Assembly: GCA_017303675.1 (NCBI GenBank)
Contig: JAFLBX010000001.1
Span: forward strand, 62,001 to 126,000
Length of the DNA stretch: 64,000 nt
Source of the DNA: Ignavibacteria bacterium
GTDB taxonomy: Bacteria; Bacteroidota; Ignavibacteria; Tepidaquicellales; OLB5
Direction of reading: 5' to 3'
Shown here: piece after piece, positions 24,788-34,954 of the stretch
Layout: every line of letters begins with the position of its first letter
Numbering within the stretch: position 1 is the stretch's first letter
Made by a program: the position numbers and the translations under genes
The notes under the pieces: model-generated
The model's database searches: none
What the model saw: the letters and a program-made list of their open reading frames with translations, nothing else
Told to the model about the DNA's origin: nothing

Positions 24788-26104
24788 TTATTTGCTAGGT
24801 ATCTGAGATTTTATATACTCTGCAGGTACAAGATATATCTTGCCTACTTCTCCGTCGAATGCTTTTGTTATCATTCCAAGGAACTCACCGGCTTCATTAA
24901 ATACCGCCCCGCCATCAAGTGAAATAGGCTTATTGGGTTTGATCTCAATTAGGCTGGTGTTTTTTGTCCATTTTTTTACGGCGCTCATCATTCCATCCAT
25001 TGAATATACTATTGATGAAAGCGTATTGGGATAGTAGAACAGCTTAACTTTATCTCCGTACTTTGCAGATGAAACTGCAGCGTATTTTATCGGTTTGAAC
25101 TTATCGGGCGCGCCGTAACGCAGGAACACCAGGTTCTGTTTCTGATCCAGGTCTTTTTCAGTCATATCGTCAATTCCTGCAAGTGAATCAGAAGGCAGTA
25201 TAACACTGAAAAATCCTGCACCTTCTATAAGGTTCATAAGCTCAAAATTAGTGACAAGCAGCCCGTCTTTCAGTACAACTCCGGTACCAATTTTGACAGG
25301 TTCCTTATTCCTGTTATATACCTGGACTCTGATCAGAGGATTTTCCTTCTGGCTTACTTTGCCAATGGATCGGTCAATTTTTTCAGCGTAGGTCAGCTCC
25401 AGGGTCGGATCTTTGACCATTGAAGCTGTATCTGTCTGCTGGTTAAACATTATATTTTCAAATGTCATTTCCCATGTAAGTGTTCTGCCGGCAGAGGTCA
25501 CAGCATTTGATTCTTTTATATCAAACGGGAATTCTATGGAATAAGTCACTTTTTTTGATGCGTAGGTTGGGCTGAACACACTGTTCATCAGCTCGTCATC
25601 AAAGCTGCGCTCAGCTTTGCGGGTTGTATGTTTAAATAACAGGTCGCCTTCATCATACTGGAATTTAAGGGTACTGAACTGAACAGGCAGCTGGTTTGAC
25701 CAGCTGAATGTACATTCTTTAATAACCTTCAGCAGAACTGCGGGTTCATCAAAATGATACTGTAAAAAGACCTCTTTTGTGCCATCTGCATTAGTTGTCA
25801 CTTTTACATCTTTCACAGAAGTACCGCCGACCCTGCCCATATCCATTTTAATGCGGTCTTCGATCATTGTGTTATCATTCACACTGTCGGCGCGTTTTTT
25901 CCATTTACCGGTAGCATCACTGGTTGCGAGAATATTCATTCTTTCAAAGAATTCCTTATCAAGCGTAACATAAATTTTTTCATCACCTGAACCATCGGGA
26001 TTCATAACTATTTCCCTTTTTACATCAAAACAGCCGGTTGAGATGACAAGAAAAACCGTTAAAAAAGAAAGTAAAATAAATTTTGTAAATTTTACCTTAT
26101 TCAT
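24788..26104 (-). CDS. Lipoprotein with catalytically dead trypsin-like domain
   Basis: The 438-residue protein has a lipoprotein signal (lipobox ISTGC, Cys25), an N-terminal ~230-residue beta-rich domain, and a C-terminal chymotrypsin-fold (S1C-like) segment: 'IGTGVVLKDGLLVTNFELM' and 'SLDGGAVFNEAGEFLGMIT'. In active relatives these read 'TNxHV' and 'GNSGGPVFN'; here the catalytic His is Glu and the Ser is Asp. It is therefore probably a pseudo-protease with a binding role at the outer membrane. The N-terminal domain is not recognised. It ends at the bidirectional terminator. Confidence 0.8.
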   Translation of the reverse strand: MNKVKFTKFILLSFLTVFLVISTGCFDVKREIVMNPDGSGDEKIYVTLDKEFFERMNILATSDATGKWKKRADSVNDNTMIEDRIKMDMGRVGGTSVKDVKVTTNADGTKEVFLQYHFDEPAVLLKVIKECTFSWSNQLPVQFSTLKFQYDEGDLLFKHTTRKAERSFDDELMNSVFSPTYASKKVTYSIEFPFDIKESNAVTSAGRTLTWEMTFENIMFNQQTDTASMVKDPTLELTYAEKIDRSIGKVSQKENPLIRVQVYNRNKEPVKIGTGVVLKDGLLVTNFELMNLIEGAGFFSVILPSDSLAGIDDMTEKDLDQKQNLVFLRYGAPDKFKPIKYAAVSSAKYGDKVKLFYYPNTLSSIVYSMDGMMSAVKKWTKNTSLIEIKPNKPISLDGGAVFNEAGEFLGMITKAFDGEVGKIYLVPAEYIKSQIPSK

Positions 26105-26190
26105 GACTTATCTGATAATTTTTTTAGATTACAAAAATATTATTGTTTCTAACAACAGATCTAATTCAATCAATTTTAAGAATTACATAT

Positions 26191-26242
26191 GTAACTTAAG
26201 ACCTGAAACTTTTCACCTGTAACTTGCAACTTAAACTGTAAC
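26191..26242. repeat. Word repeat 'gtaactt...cctgtaacttgcaactt'
   Basis: Internally repetitive sequence of 'tgtaactt/ctgaaactt' words spanning the 3' end of the CDP-alcohol transferase gene. Its reverse complement resembles the repeat at 24112-24140. Confidence 0.45.
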
Positions 26243-27145
26243 TCTATTAACCTGTTTCTGTACTAAAAATAAAACTAACATAAGTAAATTTAAAGGCAAA
26301 ATGCAGATAATAAGGAATGCTTCCATGTTACCAAGCAATGCGCACACAACGCATAAGGTTATATGAGTAGTAGAGCCAACATAGCTCCATAACCTCAACA
26401 GCACACGGTTTTTGGCATAATATAATTTAGGGTTGGGTTTTTGCTCAACGTGGTTTTCTTCATGGTCCTTCTGAATTTTAAGCTGAAGAGCTGAATATTT
26501 AAGGTAAATAGAAATTAAAAACCGCTGGAAACCATGCGAACCGGATTCCTTAAGCCTTAAGCTTTCTTCTTCGTATTCTTTAATTTCTTCAATGATATTC
26601 TGCGCTTTGCCGTAAACCACCTCAAGGAATTTATTCCTGTAGAAATCAAAATAAAAGGCCTGAATGGCAGAAGAAACAGCCCCTAAAATGCTCGCAACCC
26701 AGATATAAGTAACAGGGTGCCAGTGCAGCAGTGAGTTTCCCCACAGCCCGATCTCGTGATCATTGAACTGTGAAGTAAGCCCGATGCCAATGCCAACAAA
26801 CACAAAAATGCTTACAATATAATCAACAAAGCCGTCAACAATCCTGCCGACTTTTGTGCCGTTCTTTTTTAGGCGGGCTATCTGCCCGTCGGCGCAATCA
26901 AGTACATTGCTTGTAAAATACAAAATAGCCCCGATAACAAGGAATGTATAACTGCCGAATCCGAACATTATTCCTGATGTTGAGCCTATTGTGAGCGCTG
27001 CCGCTGAAACCCTGTCAGGTGTTAAGTTAAATGAATAAGTTGCCTTTACAAAAAGGAAGGCAAGCGGACGGTAAATAATAAGGTCGAAGATCTCTTCGAC
27101 CTCAACTGCTTTGAGAGACGCTTTGTATTGGCTGTATAAACTCAA
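26231..27145 (-). CDS. CDP-alcohol phosphatidyltransferase
   Basis: The 304-residue membrane protein has the full family motif D83-x2-DG-x2-AR-x8-G-x3-D-x3-D108 and six or so membrane helices, split by a charged ~60-residue cytosolic segment (190-250). Such enzymes transfer a phosphoalcohol from a CDP-linked donor to an acceptor alcohol in phospholipid or related synthesis. Donor and acceptor cannot be deduced. It follows the PLP aminotransferase by 39 bp in the same direction, raising a link to an amino-alcohol head group (speculative). Confidence 0.88.
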   Translation of the reverse strand: MSLYSQYKASLKAVEVEEIFDLIIYRPLAFLFVKATYSFNLTPDRVSAAALTIGSTSGIMFGFGSYTFLVIGAILYFTSNVLDCADGQIARLKKNGTKVGRIVDGFVDYIVSIFVFVGIGIGLTSQFNDHEIGLWGNSLLHWHPVTYIWVASILGAVSSAIQAFYFDFYRNKFLEVVYGKAQNIIEEIKEYEEESLRLKESGSHGFQRFLISIYLKYSALQLKIQKDHEENHVEQKPNPKLYYAKNRVLLRLWSYVGSTTHITLCVVCALLGNMEAFLIICILPLNLLMLVLFLVQKQVNRVTV

Positions 27146-27184
27146 TATTTATTTTTCTGTTCGTAAATAGCGGTTATCCGTTGT

Positions 27185-28327
27185 TTATTTCCAGTTTATC
27201 TCTTTGCAGTATTGAACTATAGTATCCATTAAGAGCTTGTTTTCCTGCTTTGTTCCCAAAGATATCCTTGCTTCTGTTCTGAAAGCATCTTCATCAAGGA
27301 ATTTAATCCTCAGGTTCCTCTCATCGAGGTATTTTTTAAGTCCTGCGCGGATCTCAACAGGTATATCAACAAGCATAAAGTTGGCAAAAGACCTGAATGG
27401 TACAAATCCTTTTAAGCTAAGGAAGGTTTTGTACATCATTTCCTTATCTTTTTCATACTGTTTGCCTACTTTAAGATACCATTTGATGTTATCAAGAGCT
27501 ATTTCTCCGAGTTTTTCTGAAACGCGGTTGTATCCAAGATACCGTGTTGTGAAATTGATAAGAACATCCAGGTTTTTACCGGCAAAAGCAAATCCAATGC
27601 GGAAACCTGCAAGAGCGAAGAACTTTGAAAAAGTTCTGCAGATTATCAGGTTTGGATATTCATCGATATACGGTTTTACATAATCATTTTCAGTTGAACC
27701 GAATCCCCAGTATGCTTCATCGATCATCGTGATAGTATCTTTGGTAGCATCTAGGAATCTTTTCAGGTCTTTGGAATCAATACGGTTACCTGTAGGATTA
27801 TTGGGTGAAGCAATTACAACTACTTTTGGCTTGGTATCGTTATAGATCTGGATCATTGTATCAACATCATACAGGTAATACGGAATCCCTTCCATAACGC
27901 CTTTTTTCATGGGATACTCTACATTTGTACCGCCGCGTTCTGATGCAACTTTTTTATAATACCACCATGCTTCCCTGGGAATGAGGATCTTATCGCCCGG
28001 GTTTACATAACAATGGATTATCTGTTTAAGCAGATCTTCAGAGCCGTAGCTTAGCAGAACATGCTTTTCATCAAACCCGAAATCATCTGCAATCCTTTTT
28101 GAGAGCCTTGATTTAATTCCAAGCTGAAAGTCACGGGAATACCATGAAAGGTATTCAAGATCAGCCTTTTTTAAAAACTTATAAACTTCCGGAACCGGGC
28201 CGGTCTGTGATTCATTTCTGTCTAAAAATAAAGGTTCTTTGGGATATTTATTTTTATCAGATTTTACTTTTTTAGCTGATTTTTTGCTGATGGATGATTT
28301 TTTTGTTTTTTTCTTTTCTTTTGCCAT
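27185..28327 (-). CDS. Class I/II PLP aminotransferase, HisC-like
   Basis: The 380-residue protein has the fold-type I aminotransferase motifs SPNNPTG (174-180), Asp203 (TMIDEAYWGF) and the PLP lysine Lys235 (RTFSKFFALAGFRIG). It is most like histidinol-phosphate aminotransferases and threonine-phosphate decarboxylases. An unusual ~28-residue Lys/Ser-rich N-terminus precedes the catalytic domain. No other his genes are near; it sits 4 bp after pgk and before a CDP-alcohol transferase, so histidine synthesis is not supported by context. Substrate unknown. Confidence 0.85.
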   Translation of the reverse strand: MAKEKKKTKKSSISKKSAKKVKSDKNKYPKEPLFLDRNESQTGPVPEVYKFLKKADLEYLSWYSRDFQLGIKSRLSKRIADDFGFDEKHVLLSYGSEDLLKQIIHCYVNPGDKILIPREAWWYYKKVASERGGTNVEYPMKKGVMEGIPYYLYDVDTMIQIYNDTKPKVVVIASPNNPTGNRIDSKDLKRFLDATKDTITMIDEAYWGFGSTENDYVKPYIDEYPNLIICRTFSKFFALAGFRIGFAFAGKNLDVLINFTTRYLGYNRVSEKLGEIALDNIKWYLKVGKQYEKDKEMMYKTFLSLKGFVPFRSFANFMLVDIPVEIRAGLKKYLDERNLRIKFLDEDAFRTEARISLGTKQENKLLMDTIVQYCKEINWK

Positions 28328-28331
28328 AAAA

Positions 28332-29537
28332 TTAGTTATTATTTAATGCCTCAACTCCGGGAAGGGTTTTACCTTCGAGGAATTCAAGGCTGGCGCCGCC
28401 GCCTGTTGAAACGTGGCTCACTTCTTTTTCGAGTCCCGCTTTTGCAATTGCGGCCGCTGAATCTCCGCCTCCTATAACAGTTACCGCGCCCTTTTTGGTT
28501 GCTTCAGCAAGGGCTTCAGCAATTTCAAACGTACCTTTGGCAAAGTTATCCATTTCGAAAACACCCATTGGTCCGTTCCATACAATTGTTTTGGCTTTCA
28601 GTATTTCACTCCTGAAAAGCTCAATAGTTTTTGCGCCGATATCCATACCGATCTTACCGGCCGGGATTTTATCAGCATCAACAGTGGAATATTCAGCGTC
28701 ATTTTCAAATTTATCCGCAGCAACCACATCTGCCGGCAGAACAAGCTTATTGCCTGCTTCAGCTATAAGCTCTTTTGCAAGATCAATTTTATCTTCTTCA
28801 AGCAATGAATTGCCAATTTCATAGCCCATAGCTTTATAGAATGTGAAGATCATACCGCCGCCGACAAGAATTTTATCGGCTTTACCCAAAAGATTTTTGA
28901 TAACATCAATTTTACCTGAAATTTTGCTTCCGCCAAGAATTGCAACATAGGGATGCTCAGGGTTAGCTATAGCCCTGGATAGATACTCCAGCTCCTTTTG
29001 CATCAGGTAACCTGCTGCGCAGGTTTTGATATAATGAGTAACGCCTTCTGTTGAAGCGTGCGCGCGGTGCGCGGTTCCGAATGCATCGTTAATGTATATA
29101 TCGCCGTATGAAGCGAGCTTTTTTGCAAATTCAGGGTTATTCTTTTCTTCTTCATTATAAAAACGAAGATTTTCGAGTAGTAAAACATCACCATCCTGAA
29201 GATCGTTAACAATAGCTTCAGTACTTTCACCAATACAGTCATCAGCAAACAGAACAGGCTTATCAAGCAGTTCAGAAAGATGCATAGCAATGGGTCTGAG
29301 GGAATACTTCATGTTCTTTTCGCCTTTAGGTCTGCCCATATGGCTCATTAATATAAGCCTGCCGCCTTCTGATATAATCTTTTTTATAGTTGGCAGTGAT
29401 TCAACTATTCTTTTATCATCGGTTATCAATCCCTCTGTTTCTTTAGACATAGGAACATTGAAATCGACCCTTACCAAAACTCTTTTAGACTTTAACCCGC
29501 CATCTTTTGAAAGGTCTTCTATTGTTAATTTATTCAT
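28332..29537 (-). CDS. pgk: Phosphoglycerate kinase
   Basis: The 401-residue protein has the PGK N-domain motif [12 protein letters not shown], the '[10 protein letters not shown]' and '[12 protein letters not shown]' blocks, a hinge '[12 protein letters not shown]', and the nucleotide motif '[12 protein letters not shown]...[13 protein letters not shown]'. It makes ATP from 1,3-bisphosphoglycerate in glycolysis. It follows gap in the same direction after a 130-bp gap holding three palindromes. Confidence 0.97.
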   Translation of the reverse strand: MNKLTIEDLSKDGGLKSKRVLVRVDFNVPMSKETEGLITDDKRIVESLPTIKKIISEGGRLILMSHMGRPKGEKNMKYSLRPIAMHLSELLDKPVLFADDCIGESTEAIVNDLQDGDVLLLENLRFYNEEEKNNPEFAKKLASYGDIYINDAFGTAHRAHASTEGVTHYIKTCAAGYLMQKELEYLSRAIANPEHPYVAILGGSKISGKIDVIKNLLGKADKILVGGGMIFTFYKAMGYEIGNSLLEEDKIDLAKELIAEAGNKLVLPADVVAADKFENDAEYSTVDADKIPAGKIGMDIGAKTIELFRSEILKAKTIVWNGPMGVFEMDNFAKGTFEIAEALAEATKKGAVTVIGGGDSAAAIAKAGLEKEVSHVSTGGGASLEFLEGKTLPGVEALNNN

Positions 29538-29548
29538 AATTCTCTTTT

Positions 29549-29650
29549 AAAACCGTTGAAACGGTTTTGTTTATCTTTTTATATTACAGCCCACGGCTTA
29601 AGCCGTGGGCTATTATGATCAAATATTCATAAAACCACTTCAGTGGTTTT
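29549..29650. repeat. Three REP-like palindromes between gap and pgk
   Basis: AAAACCGT-TGAA-ACGGTTTT (29549-29568), AGCCCACGGC-TTAA-GCCGTGGGCT (29588-29611, perfect over 24 bp) and AAAACCAC-TTCA-GTGGTTTT (29631-29650) are spaced by about 20 bp. The first in reverse complement has the same TTCA loop as the third but a covarying stem. The middle copy followed by sparse Ts may partly terminate or process the gap-pgk message. Confidence 0.8.
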
Positions 29651-29667
29651 TATTGCTCGAAAATATT

Positions 29668-30720
<1,053 letters not shown>

Positions 30721-30814
30721 TTAAACTCCTCTTCTTTTAATTTTATATTGAACTGAAAATTTCAGTCCCTAAAATGTAAAAATACCCAAAATTGCAGATT
30801 TATTCAATGTATAA

Positions 30815-30847
30815 TAAAAAAGCCTGTTCAAATTTAATCAAACAGGC
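30815..30847 (-). terminator. Terminator of the small secreted-protein gene
   Basis: GCCTGTT (30822-30828) and AACAGGC (30841-30847) form a stem; read leftward it is followed by six Ts (AAAAAA at 30816-30821 on the plus strand). It lies 25 bp after the stop of the gene at 30873-31232. Confidence 0.75.
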
Positions 30848-30872
30848 AATTTTAAAACTATAGAAAAATCTT

Positions 30873-31232
30873 TTATTCCATTGCAGAATAAGTACCGTCA
30901 GCATTCAGTATCAGGGTATGAAGCTTACAAGCATCCATTCCTGTAAAAGTGATATAATTTCCGGCTAAATCTGTAATTTTCATATCAAATAAACAAGTCG
31001 AGCCATAATCTGCGGGAATATCAACTCTTACAGATGTACTGTTTTCAAAAAGGTCATTCGGGAGAATATCATTTCCCCAGTTATTTGTTTCAGCAGGGGT
31101 AACATAGATGTTATTTAATGTTACACTGGTGTTGTTGGTAACAAAGAAATATAAAGCCTGTGAATAAGTGCTGCTTTCAGCAAAAAGGAACATAACAACC
31201 AGCATTGAAGCTGCAACGAGGATTCTTTTCAT
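30873..31232 (-). CDS. Small secreted protein, unnamed domain
   Basis: The 119-residue protein has a signal peptide (1-25, STYSQA) and a ~90-residue domain: 'FFVTNNTSVTLNNIYVTPAE..NWGNDILPNDLFENSTS', 'CLFDMKITDLAGN', 'GMDACKLHTLIL'. Two cysteines may form a disulfide. Similar small domains of the pattern 'N.(T/G)...I..(L/I)YVSP...WG.D.L....L..G....' occur in many bacteria without known function. A -7-like TATCTTTG (minus strand, 31266-31273) lies upstream. It is a single-gene unit with its own terminator. Confidence 0.75.
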   Translation of the reverse strand: MKRILVAASMLVVMFLFAESSTYSQALYFFVTNNTSVTLNNIYVTPAETNNWGNDILPNDLFENSTSVRVDIPADYGSTCLFDMKITDLAGNYITFTGMDACKLHTLILNADGTYSAME

Positions 31233-31369
31233 TTTTTTTGGTTTTTAGTTTAAAAATTAATGGGACAAAGATACTAATTAAAATACTAATCTCCTATTTT
31301 AACGGTAATTATTTTATAAAACATCAGCTCAAAGAAGCGTTAAATTTTCCAATAATATGATATAGAACA

Positions 31370-31400
31370 TTGATATTAACTCGATAGATAACTATATTTG
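31370..31400 (+). promoter_or_regulatory. Promoter TTG-N20-TATATTTG of efp-accB-accC
   Basis: TTG (31370-31372) and TATATTTG (31393-31400) have the shared 20-nt spacing. The efp ATG follows after a ~125-nt leader. Confidence 0.65.
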
Positions 31401-31529
31401 TGAATAATATTTTACAGAAATCAGATGTTTTTACCCCATTTTTCATTAAAAAGCCCCTGATTTCACCTAAAAACACTCAAAAATCACTCAAAACTGATAA
31501 CTAATAATTAAGGAGAATTTTCGCATTTT

Positions 31530-32093
31530 ATGGGTTCAACATCAGATCTGCGCAACGGACTAGTAATAAAGTATAATGGCGAGCTACATGTTATAATTAA
31601 ATGGGAACACAGAACACCCGGCAATTTAAGAGCCTTCTACCAGGTTAAAATGAAGAACCTGAAGAACGGTAAAACCATAGAAAACCGCTTCCGCTCAGGT
31701 GAAGAAATCGAGATCATCAGGATGGAAACCAGGGAGTTTCAGTATCTCTATCACGATGGGTCGGGGTATGTATTTATGGATAACAATAATTTTGACCAGG
31801 TATCTATCCCGGATGATATTGTTGGCGACCAGGCACAATTTATGAAGGAAAGTGAAACTGTGCAGATCATGTTTGACGGTGAAAAGCCGGTCACAGTTGA
31901 AATTCCCCCCCATGTTGAGTTAAAAGTAGTTGAAGCTCCCCCGGGGAATAAAGGCGATACTGCAACCGGCGGCACAAAACCTGTGGTTGTTGAAACAGGC
32001 GCAACTGTTAATGCACCTATGTTCATAAGTGAAGGTGATATTATAAAAGTTGATACAAGAAATTCAGCTTACCTTGAAAGAGTGAAGAAGTAA
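31530..32093 (+). CDS. efp: Elongation factor P with non-canonical loop tip
   Basis: The 187-residue protein has the three EF-P domains: KOW-like N-domain, central OB domain ('ETREFQYLYHDGSGYVFMDNNNFDQ') and C-terminal OB domain ('PGNKGDTATGGTKPVVVETG'). EF-P relieves ribosome stalling at polyproline. The tip of the acceptor-stem-facing loop reads PGNLRAF: the residue aligned with the modified Lys34 of E. coli (PGKGQAF) is Asn32, with Arg34 two positions on. Canonical lysine modification at that position is therefore not possible. An AAGGAG lies before the ATG. accB and accC follow. Confidence 0.95.
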   Translation: MGSTSDLRNGLVIKYNGELHVIIKWEHRTPGNLRAFYQVKMKNLKNGKTIENRFRSGEEIEIIRMETREFQYLYHDGSGYVFMDNNNFDQVSIPDDIVGDQAQFMKESETVQIMFDGEKPVTVEIPPHVELKVVEAPPGNKGDTATGGTKPVVVETGATVNAPMFISEGDIIKVDTRNSAYLERVKK

Positions 32094-32246
32094 CAAGGCA
32101 CAAAGCAGAATGCAAAAAACGGATCAAAAGCATTCAGCCGCAACCGTAAAAAGAAAAAGTTTCAGAAAGTATACAAGCAGCAAAAATTGAAGACAATAAT
32201 GTCTAATACCCACAATCTATTAATTATGTGAGGATAAATAAAGCAA

Positions 32247-32753
32247 ATGAAAACTGATCTAAACTACATCAAAAAGCTTTTAAAGATCCTGGAATCAGGC
32301 GAGATCAACGAGATCGAGATCGAAGAAGAAGGTACCAGGGTTAGAGTCGTAAAATCAAAACCGCAGGAAGCAGCACAGGCACCACAGATGATAACTTACG
32401 CTGCCCCTCCAATGCAGCAGATGGCTCCCCAGGCAGCCGCCCCGGTTGCAGCAGCACCAACTGCACCAAAAACCGAAGAAAAGAAAGAAGCTCCCGCTCC
32501 AACAGGCAAGGAAATGATAGAAGTCCGCTCTCCGATAGTTGGTACTTTCTACAGGGCTCCTTCACCTAATGCAGATCCATATGTATCTGTAGGGCAGCAG
32601 GTATCAAAGGGCAATATATTATGTATAATTGAAGCAATGAAGCTTATGAATGAGATAGAATGCGAATACGAAGGTAAGATCACAAAGATACTTGTTGAAA
32701 ATGCACAGCCTGTTGAATACAACCAGGTACTTTTCCTTATAGAGCCGAACTAA
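32247..32753 (+). CDS. accB: Biotin carboxyl carrier protein of acetyl-CoA carboxylase
   Basis: The 168-residue protein has an N-terminal helical part, an Ala/Pro-rich hinge (~45-85) and a C-terminal biotinyl domain with the biotin lysine Lys132 in EAMKLMNE. It carries carboxybiotin between AccC and the carboxyltransferase in fatty-acid synthesis. It lies 153 bp after efp, an arrangement common in bacteria, and before accC. Confidence 0.96.
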   Translation: MKTDLNYIKKLLKILESGEINEIEIEEEGTRVRVVKSKPQEAAQAPQMITYAAPPMQQMAPQAAAPVAAAPTAPKTEEKKEAPAPTGKEMIEVRSPIVGTFYRAPSPNADPYVSVGQQVSKGNILCIIEAMKLMNEIECEYEGKITKILVENAQPVEYNQVLFLIEPN

Positions 32754-32777
32754 CAGAGCTCTTTTTAAAGTGCAATT

Positions 32778-32798
32778 GAGCCGAAATTTTTCCGGCTC
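32778..32798 (+). other. Hairpin between accB and accC
   Basis: GAGCCG (32778-32783) pairs with CGGCTC (32793-32798) around an AAATTTTTC loop. Without a T-tract it is more likely an mRNA-processing or translation-tuning structure than a terminator. Confidence 0.4.
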
Positions 32799-32826
32799 TC
32801 TAAAATTATTAAGACTACCTAAGAAA

Positions 32827-34164
32827 TTGCTAAAGAAAATATTAATTGCAAACAGGGGCGAAATTGCCCTAAGAATAATACGGACATGCAGGGATATGGG
32901 CATCAAAACAGTTGCCGTATATTCCGAAGCAGATAAAGAATCTCTGCACGTCAGGTTTGCTGACGAGGCGGTATGTATCGGTCCGCCGCCATCGAGAGAG
33001 AGTTATTTAAGTATCCCTAGAATCATTGCAGCAGCAGAAATAACAAATGCTGATGCTATTCACCCCGGGTACGGATTCCTGGCTGAAAACGCTGAGTTTT
33101 CGGAAATTTGCAGGGAATCGGAAATTAAATTCATCGGACCATCAGCGGATATGATAAAATCCATGGGCGATAAAGCCTATGCGAAAGATACCATGAGAAA
33201 AGCAGGCGTTCCTGTGGTTCCCGGAAGTGACGGTGTTATTACAAATATTGAAGATGCAAAAAAAGTAGCTGCTGAATTCGGCTACCCGGTTCTTATAAAA
33301 GCTTCTGCAGGCGGCGGAGGTAAAGGTATGAGAATTGTGAACCAGGAAAGCGAAATGGAAACCGCCTTCAATATGGCAACCAATGAAGCGCTTAATGCGT
33401 TTGGCAACGGTGAAGTATATGTAGAAAAATTTGTAGAAAACCCGAGACATATTGAGATACAGGTACTTGGCGACCAGTTTGGAAACGTTGTGCATTTAGG
33501 CGAACGTGACTGTTCAGTTCAGCGCAGGCACCAGAAGCTTATTGAAGAAACCCCATCACCGTTTATTACTGAAGAGATCCGCGAAGCAATGGGCGCTGCT
33601 GCAGTTAAAGGCGCTAAATCAGTTAATTATGAAGGCGCAGGTACTGTTGAATTCATAGTTGATAAGAATAAGAATTTCTATTTCATGGAAATGAATACAC
33701 GTATACAGGTTGAGCACCCGGTGACCGAACAGGTAACAGGAGTTGATCTGATACGCGAGCAGATAGCAGTTGCATCAGGGCTTAAGCTTAAAGTTAATAA
33801 CGTAAAGCGTACGGGACACTCAATTGAGTGCAGGATCAACGCAGAAAATCCGGATAAGAACTTCGCTCCCTCACCAGGAAGGATCACATCATTCCATATG
33901 CCGGGCGGCTTAGGCATTCGCGTTGATACTCATGCATATGCCAACTATTATATTCCGCCATTTTATGACAGCATGATAGCCAAGTTAATTGTTACTGCAG
34001 ATGACCGTGAAGAAGCGATAAAAAGGATGTACAGGGCACTTGATGAATTTATAGTTGAAGGTGTATTTACCACAATACCTTTCCATAAAAAGGTTATGAA
34101 GCATGAAAAGTTCATTGATGGTGATTTTGATACAAGCTTTATTGAGAAGTATGGCTTAGCGTAG
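32827..34164 (+). CDS. accC: Biotin carboxylase subunit of acetyl-CoA carboxylase
   Basis: The 445-residue form starts at TTG 32827, giving [17 protein letters not shown], the exact family N-terminus; an in-frame ATG at 32770 would add 19 residues of non-conserved sequence running through a hairpin and is less likely. ATP-grasp motifs are present: [10 protein letters not shown], the [19 protein letters not shown] block, the [16 protein letters not shown] block, and [14 protein letters not shown]. It carboxylates biotin on AccB using ATP and bicarbonate. The operon ends at a strong terminator. Confidence 0.94.
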   Translation: MLKKILIANRGEIALRIIRTCRDMGIKTVAVYSEADKESLHVRFADEAVCIGPPPSRESYLSIPRIIAAAEITNADAIHPGYGFLAENAEFSEICRESEIKFIGPSADMIKSMGDKAYAKDTMRKAGVPVVPGSDGVITNIEDAKKVAAEFGYPVLIKASAGGGGKGMRIVNQESEMETAFNMATNEALNAFGNGEVYVEKFVENPRHIEIQVLGDQFGNVVHLGERDCSVQRRHQKLIEETPSPFITEEIREAMGAAAVKGAKSVNYEGAGTVEFIVDKNKNFYFMEMNTRIQVEHPVTEQVTGVDLIREQIAVASGLKLKVNNVKRTGHSIECRINAENPDKNFAPSPGRITSFHMPGGLGIRVDTHAYANYYIPPFYDSMIAKLIVTADDREEAIKRMYRALDEFIVEGVFTTIPFHKKVMKHEKFIDGDFDTSFIEKYGLA

Positions 34165-34165
34165 A

Positions 34166-34196
34166 GATTACAGATTTCATATTTCAGATTACAAAT
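34166..34196. repeat. Solo copy of the four-helix-bundle-flanking repeat
   Basis: The segment starting GATTACAGATTTCATATTTC shares 19 of 20 bases (CATATTTCA..TTACAAATT) with the left repeat at 22453-22488. It lies directly after the accC stop and has no attached gene. Confidence 0.55.
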
Positions 34197-34197
34197 T

Positions 34198-34225
34198 AAA
34201 ACGGGCTTTTTAGCCCGTTTTTTTT
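34198..34225 (+). terminator. Terminator of efp-accB-accC
   Basis: A 10-bp perfect stem AAAACGGGCT/AGCCCGTTTT (34198-34207, 34212-34221) is followed by a further T-run. Confidence 0.9.
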
Positions 34226-34275
34226 ATTTTCGTAACGTCTGATGACCTAACGGGAGGGGGTTTTGCAAAATGCTC

Positions 34276-34299
34276 GTGTCAGGTCCTTAGACCTGACAC
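34276..34299. repeat. REP palindrome type A, copy 1
   Basis: GTGTCAGGTC-CTTA-GACCTGACAC, a perfect 10-bp stem with a 4-nt loop. It lies downstream of the 171-residue membrane-protein gene. Confidence 0.85.
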
Positions 34300-34335
34300 T
34301 TAATATGTAATTCCGGTCAGTTCTGGGGTACTGAC

Positions 34336-34851
34336 TTAAGTGGAAAATGTCAAATTCAAAATATTAACTGGTGTTAACACTAAATACAAAAAAATATGTA
34401 ATAACAAAACGAATATTAATAAACTATATTTTGCTAATTTATTGATATCAGTCATATTAAAAAAATAAATAAAAAATAATATACTTCCTATAATTCCCCA
34501 GTTATTAACAATTAATCCGTTTTGACGGACATCAAAACCATTATATTCAGTTAAACCCAATATAATTTCTAACCAAATAAAACAAATTAATGCAATTATA
34601 GTTGCAAATGTAATCTTTTTATTTAATTTCAGTTGAGTTTTTGAAATATTATTATGAAATGTAATTGCAATTAATACAAATAAAAATAAATCAAAAATTA
34701 TTACAGAAATATAAATAGAAATAATTCTAGGATTTATAAAATAGTTGTAATTTGGTTCATATAGTTTTGAAGTCAATGAACCAATATTAGTTAAAATTGA
34801 AATAATCAGAAATACTAAGATAACAATAGAGAAAAGTTTACTCGATTTCAT
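34336..34851 (-). CDS. Hypothetical 4-TM membrane protein, REP-flanked
   Basis: The 171-residue protein is not recognised. It has four hydrophobic segments (about 7-27, 45-66, 80-100, 120-138 or 142-162), with Asn/Ile/Leu-rich composition and strongly AT-rich codons unlike the neighbouring acc and rsfS genes. It lies between a type-A and a type-B REP palindrome, exactly as the adjacent RAYT gene does. It may be a passenger spread with REP sequences, but the sequence shows no function. Confidence 0.6.
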   Translation of the reverse strand: MKSSKLFSIVILVFLIISILTNIGSLTSKLYEPNYNYFINPRIISIYISVIIFDLFLFVLIAITFHNNISKTQLKLNKKITFATIIALICFIWLEIILGLTEYNGFDVRQNGLIVNNWGIIGSILFFIYFFNMTDINKLAKYSLLIFVLLLHIFLYLVLTPVNILNLTFST

Positions 34852-34864
34852 GAGGTTTAGATTA

Positions 34865-34954
34865 TTTTCCCATCAGGTCTGAGGACCTGACGGGAACAGA
34901 AATGCAATACGTGAACAGTTCTTTTAAAATGCTATTTTCCGGAAGCAGGTTTAC
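34865..34954. repeat. 90-bp direct repeat, left copy (contains REP type B and 3' end of rsfS)
   Basis: It matches 35570-35659 at 88 of 90 positions. The included type-B palindrome is at 34869-34894 (11-bp stem, one mismatch, loop TGAG). Bases 34932-34954 equal the last 23 bp of rsfS, so this copy is the duplicate and the one at rsfS is the source. Confidence 0.9.

Noticed and set aside
27237-27683. 148-codon open frame on the plus strand
   Set aside because: Antisense to the PLP aminotransferase; composition is that of a shadow.
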